Below are positions 44,614 to 53,083 of a stretch of DNA of 64,000 nt, in pieces. This stretch comes from Pradoshia eiseniae. Its GTDB lineage: Bacteria; Bacillota; Bacilli; Bacillales; Pradoshiaceae. A program made the position numbers and the translations under genes. The stretch covers positions 62,001 through 126,000 of the forward strand of contig NZ_PKOZ01000002.1 in NCBI RefSeq assembly GCF_002946355.1, given 5' to 3'. A model generated the notes under the pieces. That model was given only the letters and a program-made list of their open reading frames with translations, made no database searches and was not told where the DNA came from. Every line of letters starts with the position of its first letter. Position 1 is the first letter of the stretch.

Positions 44614-46521
44614 TTGAGGAAAAAAGTTTGGTCAATTGGTTTATGTTCTGTATTATCTCTTACATTATTAGCTGGGGGAAATTCATGGACAGCAGAAGCG
44701 AAAAACGGTCAAAATCTGCCCGCATCATTAAAAACAGCAGCTAAGGGGAATATTCCAGATTGGAATGGAATACCGCTAAATGGACTGATTCCGGAAACGG
44801 CTTCAGACGCAACGAGAATTGAACTGGAAAATGGTATGACAAAGCCAATCTATTCAACTGACGAGGCGATAATAGAGGAATTATTTGTCGAGACCGAGGT
44901 AGACAGCGACAGGGATGGGAAGCGTGACCGCGTGTCTATTAAAGTGTACCGGCCCAAAACGGAACCAGGTGTTAAAGTACCCGTCATTTATGAGATGAGT
45001 CCCTATCGCTCTGGAATTTTAAATGTTCCCGTCTATAATGTCGATGTGGAGCTAAATCCCGTTGAACACCCTGGGAAAGGGAATGGACGAGGAGGAAAGC
45101 CATTCGCGCTTGCCAAAGGCCAGCCTGCTAATCTTGGCTCCTTGGGGAATTACTATGTCCCTCGCGGTTATGGGGTTATTCTTGCAGAAAGTATTGGGAC
45201 AGGTAAATCGAATGGTTGTCCAACAACAGGAGATGAACGTGAAATTCTTGGCACGAAGGCTGTTATTGATTGGTTAAATGGGCGAGCAAAAGCTTATGCA
45301 GGAGACGGTAGAGAGGTATCCGCTGATTGGTCCACAGGCAACGTGGGGATGACAGGTACTTCCTACAACGGGACCTTGCCGAATGCGGTTGCTGCAACAG
45401 GTGTCGATGGACTAAAAACGATTATCCCAGTTGCCGCAATTAGCAGCTGGTATGACTATTATCGTGCAAACGGAGCAGTTATCGCTCCTGGTGGCTATCA
45501 AGGTGAAGATACAGACAATATGGCTGAAGCTGTCCTCACTCGTGACAATCCGCAGGTATGTAAGGATGTCATTGCTGAGCTAACAGCCGAACAGGACAGA
45601 GAAACAGGGGACTACAATGAATTCTGGGCAGACCGTGATTATGTGAAGGATGCCAAGAATATCGAGGCTAGTGTTCTTGTGGTACATGGGCTGAATGATT
45701 GGAATGTTAAAACAAAGCAATTCTCACAGTGGTGGGAAGCATTAGGAGAAAATAATGTCCCCCGCAGATTATGGCTCCATCAGGGTGGCCATTCAAGTCC
45801 GTCAGGCAATAACTGGCCGCAATTACAAAATAGATGGTTTGATTATTATCTCTATGGGATCGAAAATGGAGTCATGAATGAGCCGGCGGTAGATATCCAG
45901 CGTGAGGACAGAACGTGGACGAAGGAAACAAGCTGGCCTGCAGCTGGTTCTGCTCCGACAAGGTTGCATTTGACAGGCGAGGGGAATGATTTAGGTAAGT
46001 TACAGCTGAAGCCGGTTCCGAATAAGCCGCATAACAAGCAAATAATCATTGATGACCCAATGAAAAAGGCCAATACACTCATTGCCGACCCAGAGCTAAA
46101 TTCCTCCAACCGGCTGGCTTATATGACTCCTGCACTAACTGATTCAGTCCGGCTGAGCGGAACGCCGAAAGTCAGTATTCGTGCAAGCATAGATCGTCCG
46201 GTTGCCAACTTAACGGCCTTACTCGTTGATTACAGCAATTCAAGCCCAGTCATCGTATCGCGCGGCTGGATGGATCCGCAAAATCTCAAATCCGATGACC
46301 GCTCTAAATCATTGGTTCCTGGCAAGGATTACACGTTTGAATGGGAAATGGAGCCTAAGGATTACGTATTTAAGGCAGGTCACCAGATTGGGATTGTCCT
46401 TATCGCCAGCGATTATGACTATACAATTCGTCCAAAAGCCGGTACAAAAATTAATGTCATTCCAACCCGCAGTGAAATTACATTGCCTATAGTCGGCGGT
46501 CGCAGTGCGTTTAAGCATTAA
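44614..46521 (+). CDS. Secreted Xaa-Pro dipeptidyl-peptidase (S15 family)
   Basis: A 635-residue exported serine peptidase of the S15/CocE family that removes X-Pro dipeptides. A signal peptide covers about residues 1-30 (WSIGLCSVLSLTLLAGGNSWTAEA). The catalytic Ser is in GTSYNGTLPNA, the Asp in VVHGLNDWNVKT and the His in LHQGGHSSPS. The C-terminal beta-sandwich (galactose-binding-like) domain starts near residue 430. I start at TTG 44614 because GGGGAG lies just upstream and the signal peptide begins there; the frame extends 14 codons further back. Most PepX enzymes are cytoplasmic, so export here is a difference. Confidence 0.85.
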   Translation: MRKKVWSIGLCSVLSLTLLAGGNSWTAEAKNGQNLPASLKTAAKGNIPDWNGIPLNGLIPETASDATRIELENGMTKPIYSTDEAIIEELFVETEVDSDRDGKRDRVSIKVYRPKTEPGVKVPVIYEMSPYRSGILNVPVYNVDVELNPVEHPGKGNGRGGKPFALAKGQPANLGSLGNYYVPRGYGVILAESIGTGKSNGCPTTGDEREILGTKAVIDWLNGRAKAYAGDGREVSADWSTGNVGMTGTSYNGTLPNAVAATGVDGLKTIIPVAAISSWYDYYRANGAVIAPGGYQGEDTDNMAEAVLTRDNPQVCKDVIAELTAEQDRETGDYNEFWADRDYVKDAKNIEASVLVVHGLNDWNVKTKQFSQWWEALGENNVPRRLWLHQGGHSSPSGNNWPQLQNRWFDYYLYGIENGVMNEPAVDIQREDRTWTKETSWPAAGSAPTRLHLTGEGNDLGKLQLKPVPNKPHNKQIIIDDPMKKANTLIADPELNSSNRLAYMTPALTDSVRLSGTPKVSIRASIDRPVANLTALLVDYSNSSPVIVSRGWMDPQNLKSDDRSKSLVPGKDYTFEWEMEPKDYVFKAGHQIGIVLIASDYDYTIRPKAGTKINVIPTRSEITLPIVGGRSAFKH

Positions 46522-46656
46522 GTTAAGTATGAGAGGGTCAGTTTCCTCATGACTTATTCCGATACACGCGAGCCAGCAAGATAGACTGGCAGGAATGGAG
46601 CAGAAAAGGGCTTGAGAGAAGCTCTTCGACCAGTGGAATATTGGATACAAAACAAG

Positions 46657-46693
46657 CAAAAAGCCAGTTCATCAGCTGAACTGGCCTTTTTGC
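46657..46693. terminator. Bidirectional terminator between convergent genes
   Basis: CAAAAAGCCAGTTC pairs with GAACTGGCCTTTTTG (about 46657-46670 and 46678-46692) with a one-base bulge. A and T runs flank it on both sides, between the peptidase gene and the symporter gene. Confidence 0.85.
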
Positions 46694-46699
46694 TTAATT

Positions 46700-47962
46700 T
46701 TATGCATCTGCAGTTTTACTCATGGCGTTTTTCAGCCAGTTTTTGCCCTCGACAAGACGTGTGACAAGCATGGCGCACACAGTGTTTCCTGTAGAGTTAA
46801 GCAAGGTAGCTGGAATATCAATGATGGTACTGATAACAGCGATTAGCGGCAATACTTCTGGCGAGAAGCCGAATACCGTTAAGATCAGCATTTCACCAAT
46901 CATGCCGCCACCTGGGATAGCACCCATTACGGCCCCAACAAGGAAGGAGACAGCTAGAATACTGAGAATGCTTGATACGCTCGTCATATCTCGGCCAAAG
47001 AGACTGAACAAGAAGACGATTTTCAGCACACCACCGATAACGGAACCATCCTTATGCGTGTTAGCACCAAGCGGAATGACCGTTTCTGCGATATCATCAG
47101 GAACACCGATTTTCTTCGTCGCATCAAGATTAATCGGAATGCACGCAGCACTAGAGCATGTAGCAATGGCTGTAACAGATGGAGGAAGAACATTCATCCA
47201 GAAGGCACGTATGCCGTCTTTTCCAGCTGCAATGAAAGCATATAGTGTAAAGAATCCGAAGAAATAGATGATGGATATAATCATATAGAGTACGAAGGAA
47301 CGTGCGTATCCTTCAAGGATTTGCGGTCCAAGCTCACCAATAATCGCCGCGAAATAGCAGCCAAGCCCGATTGGGGCATAGTACATAATGATTTTAACAA
47401 CCTTCATGAGAACCTCAGTTGCAGAAGTGAGCAGCTGCGCAACAGGACGTCCCTTTTCACCGGCCATGGCAGTAGCGAGCCCGACAAGGACGGAGAAGAC
47501 GATTAGCTGAAGGATATGTTGTCTAGACAGCAATTCAGAGAAATCACTCACAGTAAAAGTGTTCACAAGCTGTGAGAGCAGGGTGACATCTTCTGTGTCT
47601 GGGACTTCGGTGTTTGTCATCATTTCTTTGATGGCGGATACATCAGAATCTCCAATTGGATTCATAATAGTAGTTCCTGCCATACCTAGAACAGCTGAGA
47701 TGACAGCTGTGATAAAGAAGACAATGACAATGCTCACCATGATTTTGCCGAGACGCTTCATTTCGCTCATATTAGCAATAGCTGATGTGATGCTAAAGAA
47801 GACAAGCGGAACAATGATCATAAATAATAAGTTCAGGAATAAGTCCCCGAATGGTCTTACTACGGCTATATCCGGTCCAATAATAGATCCTGCGATTCCG
47901 CCGATGATGATAGCGCCGAGCAAGATTAAAGAAGACTTATAGCTTGCTAGAAAACGTTTCAT
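46700..47962 (-). CDS. Dicarboxylate/amino acid:cation symporter (DAACS)
   Basis: A 420-residue glutamate/dicarboxylate transporter of the GltP/DctA/SstT type with eight hydrophobic segments and re-entrant loops. The serine-rich hairpin reads SVTAIATCSSAACIPIN and the second motif reads PLGANTHKDGSV. In most members the latter is NMDGT; here HKDGS replaces it, so substrate or ion coupling may differ. I start at the ATG at 47962 (MKRFLASYK); the frame reaches 48016 with an N-terminal extension that looks cytosolic and lacks a site. It is divergent from an AraC regulator. Confidence 0.85.
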   Translation of the reverse strand: MKRFLASYKSSLILLGAIIIGGIAGSIIGPDIAVVRPFGDLFLNLLFMIIVPLVFFSITSAIANMSEMKRLGKIMVSIVIVFFITAVISAVLGMAGTTIMNPIGDSDVSAIKEMMTNTEVPDTEDVTLLSQLVNTFTVSDFSELLSRQHILQLIVFSVLVGLATAMAGEKGRPVAQLLTSATEVLMKVVKIIMYYAPIGLGCYFAAIIGELGPQILEGYARSFVLYMIISIIYFFGFFTLYAFIAAGKDGIRAFWMNVLPPSVTAIATCSSAACIPINLDATKKIGVPDDIAETVIPLGANTHKDGSVIGGVLKIVFLFSLFGRDMTSVSSILSILAVSFLVGAVMGAIPGGGMIGEMLILTVFGFSPEVLPLIAVISTIIDIPATLLNSTGNTVCAMLVTRLVEGKNWLKNAMSKTADA

Positions 47963-48102
47963 ATTCTCAAACCTTTCTTTTTGAAAAACTTCTGTTATTT
48001 TATCATACTTATTCAAATTGCCAACTACTATGTGAATATTGCTAGAAAGATGGATAAAAATGCTCTAAAATTAGAAGATGATAATAAAAGGAGTTCATTT
48101 AC

Positions 48103-48972
48103 ATGATTGAATATGGGCAATGGCCGCTTGAAAAACGGGGCATTCTAAATGAAGATTTCCGCGTTTTCCATTTGAAGGACCGCATCACAAAGGATGTCGA
48201 TTACCATTATCATGATTTTCATAAGATCATCATTTTCCTGAAAGGAAATGTTACCTACATGATTGAGGGGAAAGCTTATAAGTTAAGACCTTGGGATACC
48301 CTCATCATCAGTCAAAGTCAAATCCATAAGCCAATCATTGATCCCTCAGAGGATTATGAGCGAATCATTATTTGGTTTAACCCGGAAATGATAGCAGAGC
48401 ATAATCGTGAGGATGCCAATTTGCTTGAGTGCTTTGAAGTAGCTATGAACAGGGATAACAATCGTCTGCGTTTATTTGAGGAGCAGCTGCGCAAGGTGAA
48501 AAGAATCGTAAATGATTTTCTTGAAGAAGAAGATAGTCCGGCTTTTGGCAATGATATCTTGAAACGAACCTTATTAATTCAATTAATCATCCTTTTGAAC
48601 CGCAGTATACTCGATATTAATCGCAGAAATCCGTCAATTGATGTTCAATTTGACCAAAACATCAATGAAATTGTTACGTATATCAATCAGCACTTGGATG
48701 GTGACCTATCCGTTGGACACCTTGCCTCCCTTGTTTTCTTGAGCAAATATCATCTCATGAGAAAATTCAAGGCATATACAGGCTATACACTTCACCAATA
48801 TATTGTCCAGAAGAGGCTGATGTATGCGAAAGCCTTAATGGCAGAGGGCTTAAGGCTGACTGATGTGTGCCAGTCAGCGGGCTTCAACGATTATTCAGGC
48901 TTCGTGCGGGCATTTAAGAAAGAGTTCGGTATCTCACCGCGAGAATATTTGAAAGTCAAAAAGACCGTCTAA
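48103..48972 (+). CDS. AraC-family regulator with cupin sensor
   Basis: A 289-residue AraC/XylS regulator. Residues 20-100 form a cupin fold (DYHYHDFHKIIIFLKGNVTYMIEG). Residues about 185-285 hold the paired helix-turn-helix (LSVGHLASLVFLSKYHLMRKFK and LRLTDVCQSAGFNDYSGFVRAFK), ending ISPREYLK. It is transcribed away from the symporter gene across 140 bp, and so may control that gene; no inducer can be named. It ends in its own hairpin. Confidence 0.85.
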   Translation: MIEYGQWPLEKRGILNEDFRVFHLKDRITKDVDYHYHDFHKIIIFLKGNVTYMIEGKAYKLRPWDTLIISQSQIHKPIIDPSEDYERIIIWFNPEMIAEHNREDANLLECFEVAMNRDNNRLRLFEEQLRKVKRIVNDFLEEEDSPAFGNDILKRTLLIQLIILLNRSILDINRRNPSIDVQFDQNINEIVTYINQHLDGDLSVGHLASLVFLSKYHLMRKFKAYTGYTLHQYIVQKRLMYAKALMAEGLRLTDVCQSAGFNDYSGFVRAFKKEFGISPREYLKVKKTV

Positions 48973-48992
48973 ATGATAGGCGGTCTTCTTTG
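48961..48992 (+). terminator. Terminator after the AraC gene
   Basis: AAGACCGTCT (48961-48970) pairs with AGGCGGTCTT (48978-48987), including one G-U pair; a short CTTTG follows. The left arm includes the stop codon region. Confidence 0.6.
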
Positions 48993-49055
48993 TCGCTTAT
49001 TACAACATAATATATCCCCTCACAGGAAATCTTAAGAGAGTGAGGAGGTGCGACA

Positions 49056-49307
49056 ATGACTAAAATAGGTGTCGAGCAATCATTAACTGATATTCATGAG
49101 GCCTTGGCTGAGCTAGGGTATGAGGTGACAGAATTGCGCCATGCAGCGGATGCTGCTGGGGTCGATTTTGATTTTTGTGTTGTCACGGGACTAGACACAA
49201 ATGTCATGGGCATACAGGAAGCCAGAACCGACGCGTCTATTATTGAGGCGAATGGCATGACGGCGAATGAAATTGTAAATGAAATCAGAAGCAGGCTCAA
49301 TCAATAA
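49056..49307 (+). CDS. ykuS: UPF0180 family protein YkuS
   Basis: An 83-residue protein resembling Bacillus YkuS. The pattern IGVEQSLTDIHEALAELGYEV with VVTGLDTNVMGIQEARTDASII is the family signature; the ending IVNEIRSRLNQ is a helix. Function is unknown. GTGAGGAGGTG precedes the ATG. It is monocistronic with a strong terminator. Confidence 0.85.
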   Translation: MTKIGVEQSLTDIHEALAELGYEVTELRHAADAAGVDFDFCVVTGLDTNVMGIQEARTDASIIEANGMTANEIVNEIRSRLNQ

Positions 49308-49318
49308 GCATGAAAGAA

Positions 49319-49357
49319 GGGCACTCATCCGATTAGGATGAGTGCCCTGCCTTTTTT
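49319..49357. terminator. Terminator between ykuS and glnS
   Basis: GGGCACTCATCC (49319-49330) pairs perfectly with GGATGAGTGCCC (49336-49347); TGCCTTTTTT follows. It ends ykuS on the plus strand and lies at the end of glnS on the minus strand. Confidence 0.88.
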
Positions 49358-51005
49358 AAAGCTTGAATGAACTCTTTAAGGAGACAATCAAGTTAAAGAT
49401 TAATTTGTCTGATTCATTCTTCGGATCGACGTTAAAATAGCCGTGGCGGAAGAATTGGAACTTGTCATTTCCTTTGACATCCTTCATGTTCGGCTCCACG
49501 AATCCTTGCTCAATGATCAAGGAGTTTGGATTTACATGGTCAAGGAATGAGCCGCCTTCTTTCTCCGCATCCTCATCAAGGATGAGGGGCTCGTATAGAC
49601 GGAATTCAGCCGGGATAGCTTGGGTAGCTTCGACCCAGTGAATTGTTCCTTTTACTTTGCGGCCAGTAAATCCAGTGCCGCTCTTCGTTTCTGGGTCATA
49701 CGTACAGTGCAGCTCGACCACATTTCCGTCCGCATCTTTGATGACTTCTTCACATTTAATGAAGTAAGCATGCTTTAAGCGAACCTCGTTACCAGGGAAG
49801 AGACGGAAATATTTCTTCGGAGGGTCTTCCATGAAGTCCTCTTGCTCGATGTAGATTTCACGGCCGAACGGGATTTTGCGCATGCCCATTTCCGGGTTCT
49901 CCGGATTAATCTCTGCATCAAGCATTTCGATTTCGCCTTCTGGATAATTCGTGATCACAACCTTAAGCGGCTTTAAAATCCCCATTGTACGCGGCGCTTT
50001 TAATTTCAAGTCTTCGCGGACGAAATGCTCAAGCATCTTTTCATCGACGATTCCGCTTGTTTTAGCTACGCCAATTTCACGGCAGAAGTTACGGATTGCT
50101 TCCGGTGTGTAGCCGCGTCTTCTTAGACCGGATAGGGTCGGCATACGCGGGTCATCCCAGCCATCGACATAGCCTTCTTCAACAAGCTGCTTCAATTTGC
50201 GCTTGCTCATGACTGTGTTTGTCAAATTCAAACGACCGAACTCATATTGTCTTGGCACAGCTGGCATTTCGCATTCTTTAATTACCCAGTCATAGAATGG
50301 ACGCTGGTCCTCGAATTCAAGTGTACAAATAGAATGAGTCACGCCTTCAATCGCATCCTCAATTGGGTGAGCGAACGCATACATTGGATAGATGCACCAT
50401 TTTGTGCCAGTGTTATGGTGTGGTACATGAGCGATTCGGTAAATAACAGGGTCACGAAGATTGATGTTTGGTGAACTCATATCGATCTTGGCACGAAGAA
50501 CTTTCTCCCCGTCTCTAAATTCTCCATCTCGCATCCGTTTGAACAAGTCGAGATTCTCTTCCACAGAACGGCCGCGGAAAGGGCTCTCCTTGCCTGGTTC
50601 AGTTAATGTGCCGCGGTATTCCCGGATTTGATCGGCAGAAAGGTCATCCACATAGGCTAAACCTTTTTCAATCAAAAGGATTGCTCGGCTGTACATTTCC
50701 TCAAAATAATCAGAGGCAAAAAACAGTCCGTCCCAGTTGTAGCCAAGCCATTCTACATCTTTCTTAATTGATTCGACAAACTCCACATCCTCCTTCACAG
50801 GATTGGTATCATCAAAGCGCAAGTTTGTCTTGCCGCCGAACTCATCAGCGATGTCAAAATTCAGCACAATCGATTTAGCATGGCCGATATGCAAATAGCC
50901 ATTCGGTTCCGGCGGGAAACGGGTGATGACTTCTTTTGTTTTGCCTGATTCTACATCATCAATGACGATGTTGCGTATAAAATTGGACGTATTATGTTCC
51001 ACCAT
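49356..51005 (-). CDS. glnS: Glutaminyl-tRNA synthetase
   Basis: A 549-residue class I aminoacyl-tRNA synthetase that charges tRNA-Gln directly. The HIGH motif is in [15 protein letters not shown], the KMSKS loop appears as VMSKRKL, and the two C-terminal anticodon-binding beta-barrel domains follow from about residue 335. [23 protein letters not shown] is typical of GlnRS, not GltX. I start at the ATG at 51005, preceded by AGAGG; a longer frame reaches 51023. Most Bacilli lack this enzyme and make Gln-tRNA with GatCAB, so its presence suggests an ancestral horizontal gain. Confidence 0.93.
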   Translation of the reverse strand: MVEHNTSNFIRNIVIDDVESGKTKEVITRFPPEPNGYLHIGHAKSIVLNFDIADEFGGKTNLRFDDTNPVKEDVEFVESIKKDVEWLGYNWDGLFFASDYFEEMYSRAILLIEKGLAYVDDLSADQIREYRGTLTEPGKESPFRGRSVEENLDLFKRMRDGEFRDGEKVLRAKIDMSSPNINLRDPVIYRIAHVPHHNTGTKWCIYPMYAFAHPIEDAIEGVTHSICTLEFEDQRPFYDWVIKECEMPAVPRQYEFGRLNLTNTVMSKRKLKQLVEEGYVDGWDDPRMPTLSGLRRRGYTPEAIRNFCREIGVAKTSGIVDEKMLEHFVREDLKLKAPRTMGILKPLKVVITNYPEGEIEMLDAEINPENPEMGMRKIPFGREIYIEQEDFMEDPPKKYFRLFPGNEVRLKHAYFIKCEEVIKDADGNVVELHCTYDPETKSGTGFTGRKVKGTIHWVEATQAIPAEFRLYEPLILDEDAEKEGGSFLDHVNPNSLIIEQGFVEPNMKDVKGNDKFQFFRHGYFNVDPKNESDKLIFNLIVSLKSSFKL

Positions 51006-51269
51006 CTTCAACCTCTTTCGCATAAACTAGTAGTTTCATTCTAATGGAAATGTCCCCGAGTCGCAAGAAGCCTACAAATAAATACAGTAAAGGGCGGGGA
51101 GCATCTTCTAATATAGTAATTTTGGCAATATATCTAGTATATCTGCATTTTGTTTTCCTATACATTGAAATGCACGGGAAAAGGCTCGAAAGGGGACCTT
51201 TATTGATAATCAAGCGACAGCCTATGTATAATAAGATGAGAAAACCACGACATTAGTTAGGAGAATTAA

Positions 51270-52454
51270 ATGAGCGCGAAAGCTGTATTTATAGAGGAAT
51301 TAAATGAAGGACTGAAAAAAGAATGGGAGCAAGCTGGATTTAAGGAACCGACAGCCGTTCAATCGAAGGCATATGGACCTGTGATGGAGGGAGCTGATTG
51401 TATCGTTGAGTCCCCGACAGGAACGGGCAAGACGCTAGCCTATGTGCTGCCGGTACTAAATAAGATTGCTCCTGCTGAGCAGAAGGTACAGGCTGTTTTC
51501 GTGGCGCCGTCACGTGAATTGGTTATGCAAATTTTTGAGGTTGTGCAAACATGGGCAAAAAGCAGCGGCATCACGGCTGCATCCTTCATTGGAGGGGCAA
51601 ATCCAAAACGGCAGCTTGAGAAATTGAAGAAGCATCCGCATATCGTGATTGGCACGCCTGGCAGGCTAGAGGAATTAATCAAGCAAAAGAAACTGAAGAT
51701 GCATGGAGTAAAGACCATCGTTCTTGATGAGGGCGATCAGCTTCTAATTCCTGAACATATGTCCACTGTTGGGGCCATTCTTCATTCAGCGATGCGTGAT
51801 CGTCAAGTTCTGCTCTTCTCAGCGACACTGCCAAAGCAGCTTGAAGAGGAAGCAGCCCAATGGATGAATGAACCTGTCAGCATTCGAATTTCAAAGGAAG
51901 AAACCGTGCAATCGAAGGTCGATCATATTTATTTTGTGACCGAACAGCGCGATAAGATCCTTCTCCTTGAGAAGCTCGCCAAAATGCAGGGAATGAGAGC
52001 ACTCGTCTTCGGCAGAGATATTGGCAATCTTGATGTCATGGCTTCTAAGCTCTCCTATAAAAAGGTTGACCTTGCTGTTATTCATGGCGATTCGAAGAAG
52101 ATGGACAGAGAGAAGGCTATTCGTTCCTTCCGGCAAGGAAAGCTTCCGGTTTTGCTTGCGACAGATGTCGCGGCAAGGGGGCTTGATATTGAGGGCCTAC
52201 CGTATGTCATCCATGTAGATTTCCCGGAATCCATCGCCCAATATGTCCATCGCTCCGGCCGCACAGGACGCCAAGGAGCAAGTGGAACAGTGATTTCGAT
52301 TGTGACGCCGCGTGAGGAGCGAGAGCTGCGCAAATATGCTCGTGAACTTAAGCTAGAGCTGAAAAAGAAAGAATTATTTAAAGGGAAGATTGTCGATGAG
52401 CGGCCAGTCTATCCGAAGAAGCGTCCGGCTGTGAAGCCGCAAAAGAAAAAATAA
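51270..52454 (+). CDS. DEAD-box RNA helicase (YfmL-like)
   Basis: A 394-residue ATP-dependent RNA helicase. The motifs are Q motif EPTAVQSKA, motif I SPTGTGKT, motif Ia APSRELVMQ, motif II DEGD (in place of DEAD), motif III SATL, motif IV region ALVFGRDIG, motif V ATDVAARGLDI and motif VI HRSGRTGR. A basic tail (KKRPAVKPQKKK) would bind RNA. Length and pattern match Bacillus YfmL, which is linked to ribosome assembly and cold growth. It is a single-gene unit. Confidence 0.88.
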   Translation: MSAKAVFIEELNEGLKKEWEQAGFKEPTAVQSKAYGPVMEGADCIVESPTGTGKTLAYVLPVLNKIAPAEQKVQAVFVAPSRELVMQIFEVVQTWAKSSGITAASFIGGANPKRQLEKLKKHPHIVIGTPGRLEELIKQKKLKMHGVKTIVLDEGDQLLIPEHMSTVGAILHSAMRDRQVLLFSATLPKQLEEEAAQWMNEPVSIRISKEETVQSKVDHIYFVTEQRDKILLLEKLAKMQGMRALVFGRDIGNLDVMASKLSYKKVDLAVIHGDSKKMDREKAIRSFRQGKLPVLLATDVAARGLDIEGLPYVIHVDFPESIAQYVHRSGRTGRQGASGTVISIVTPREERELRKYARELKLELKKKELFKGKIVDERPVYPKKRPAVKPQKKK

Positions 52455-52539
52455 ACAGGATCATCACTCTCCTAAACCCATGAATAAAATCAGGCAATTG
52501 GCAAAAACTAGGGTGGATAAAATTAGAGGAGTGAATGAA

Positions 52540-52899
52540 ATGAAGAAATGGACGTTAATTGTTTTGGCAGGCATCATGATGGCAACAGCCTCATTTACCA
52601 GTCTTAGCCCACCCGTTCAGGCTGCAGAGGAGAAGGTGCCAGCTCCGGCAGAGAAATCACTGACAGATGCGCAGAAAACAGAGCTTGAAGCCATGCATAA
52701 GGATGCCCTTCAGCGTGAGAAGGATATTATCCATAAATATGTGGAATATGGTGTGATGACAAAGGATACAGCCGATATGATTCTCGAGCATATGGACAAG
52801 CGCTTTGAGAAAGTAAAAGCAAATGGCTATATTCCCCCTAGGCATTTTGGAAAGCTGCCGATGCCTCATCAGAAGCCTGAACCGCGCACAAATGATTAA
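52540..52899 (+). CDS. yckD: Exported DUF2680 protein YckD
   Basis: A 119-residue exported protein. A signal peptide covers about residues 1-30 (WTLIVLAGIMMATASFTSLSPPVQA, with AxA-like cleavage). The mature part is charged and helical, with the DUF2680 pattern LEAMHKDALQREKDIIHKYVEYGVMTKDTADMILEHM. Function is unknown. I start at the ATG at 52540, eight bases after AGAGGAG; an open frame begins at 52480 without such a site. Confidence 0.82.
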   Translation: MKKWTLIVLAGIMMATASFTSLSPPVQAAEEKVPAPAEKSLTDAQKTELEAMHKDALQREKDIIHKYVEYGVMTKDTADMILEHMDKRFEKVKANGYIPPRHFGKLPMPHQKPEPRTND

Positions 52900-52905
52900 T
52901 ATATG

Positions 52906-52940
52906 AACTCCAAAGCTTGAGCGGCTTTGGAGTTTTTTTA
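52906..52940 (+). terminator. Terminator after yckD
   Basis: AACTCCAAAGC (52906-52916) pairs perfectly with GCTTTGGAGTT (52924-52934), then TTTTT. Confidence 0.88.
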
Positions 52941-53011
52941 TGTCAATATATCATCTATAAAGAAAATTTTGATTTTTTATCAAACATACTTTCTTTTACT
53001 CTGCAATACGT

Positions 53012-53049
53012 TATAATAAACATGAACTTAATGTGCAATCGCTTGCACA
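53012..53049 (+). promoter_or_regulatory. Promoter and MalR/cre-like operator of the maltose phosphorylase operon
   Basis: A consensus -10 TATAAT lies at 53012-53017; the -35 is weak. TGTGCAATCGCTTGCACA (53032-53049) is an 18-bp palindrome with one mismatch and a central CG, as in LacI-family operators such as MalR sites, and it also nearly fits a cre site. Its position just after the start point suits repression. The regulator is not encoded in the window. Confidence 0.65.
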
Positions 53050-53083
53050 AAGTAAGGGACCTTTTATGGGAGAGTGAAATTCG

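Noticed and set aside
46722-47267. Open frame of 181 codons on the plus strand inside the symporter gene
   Set aside because: It is antisense to a clear DAACS transporter, has no ribosome binding site or recognisable product, and its composition is that of a reversed membrane-protein gene.
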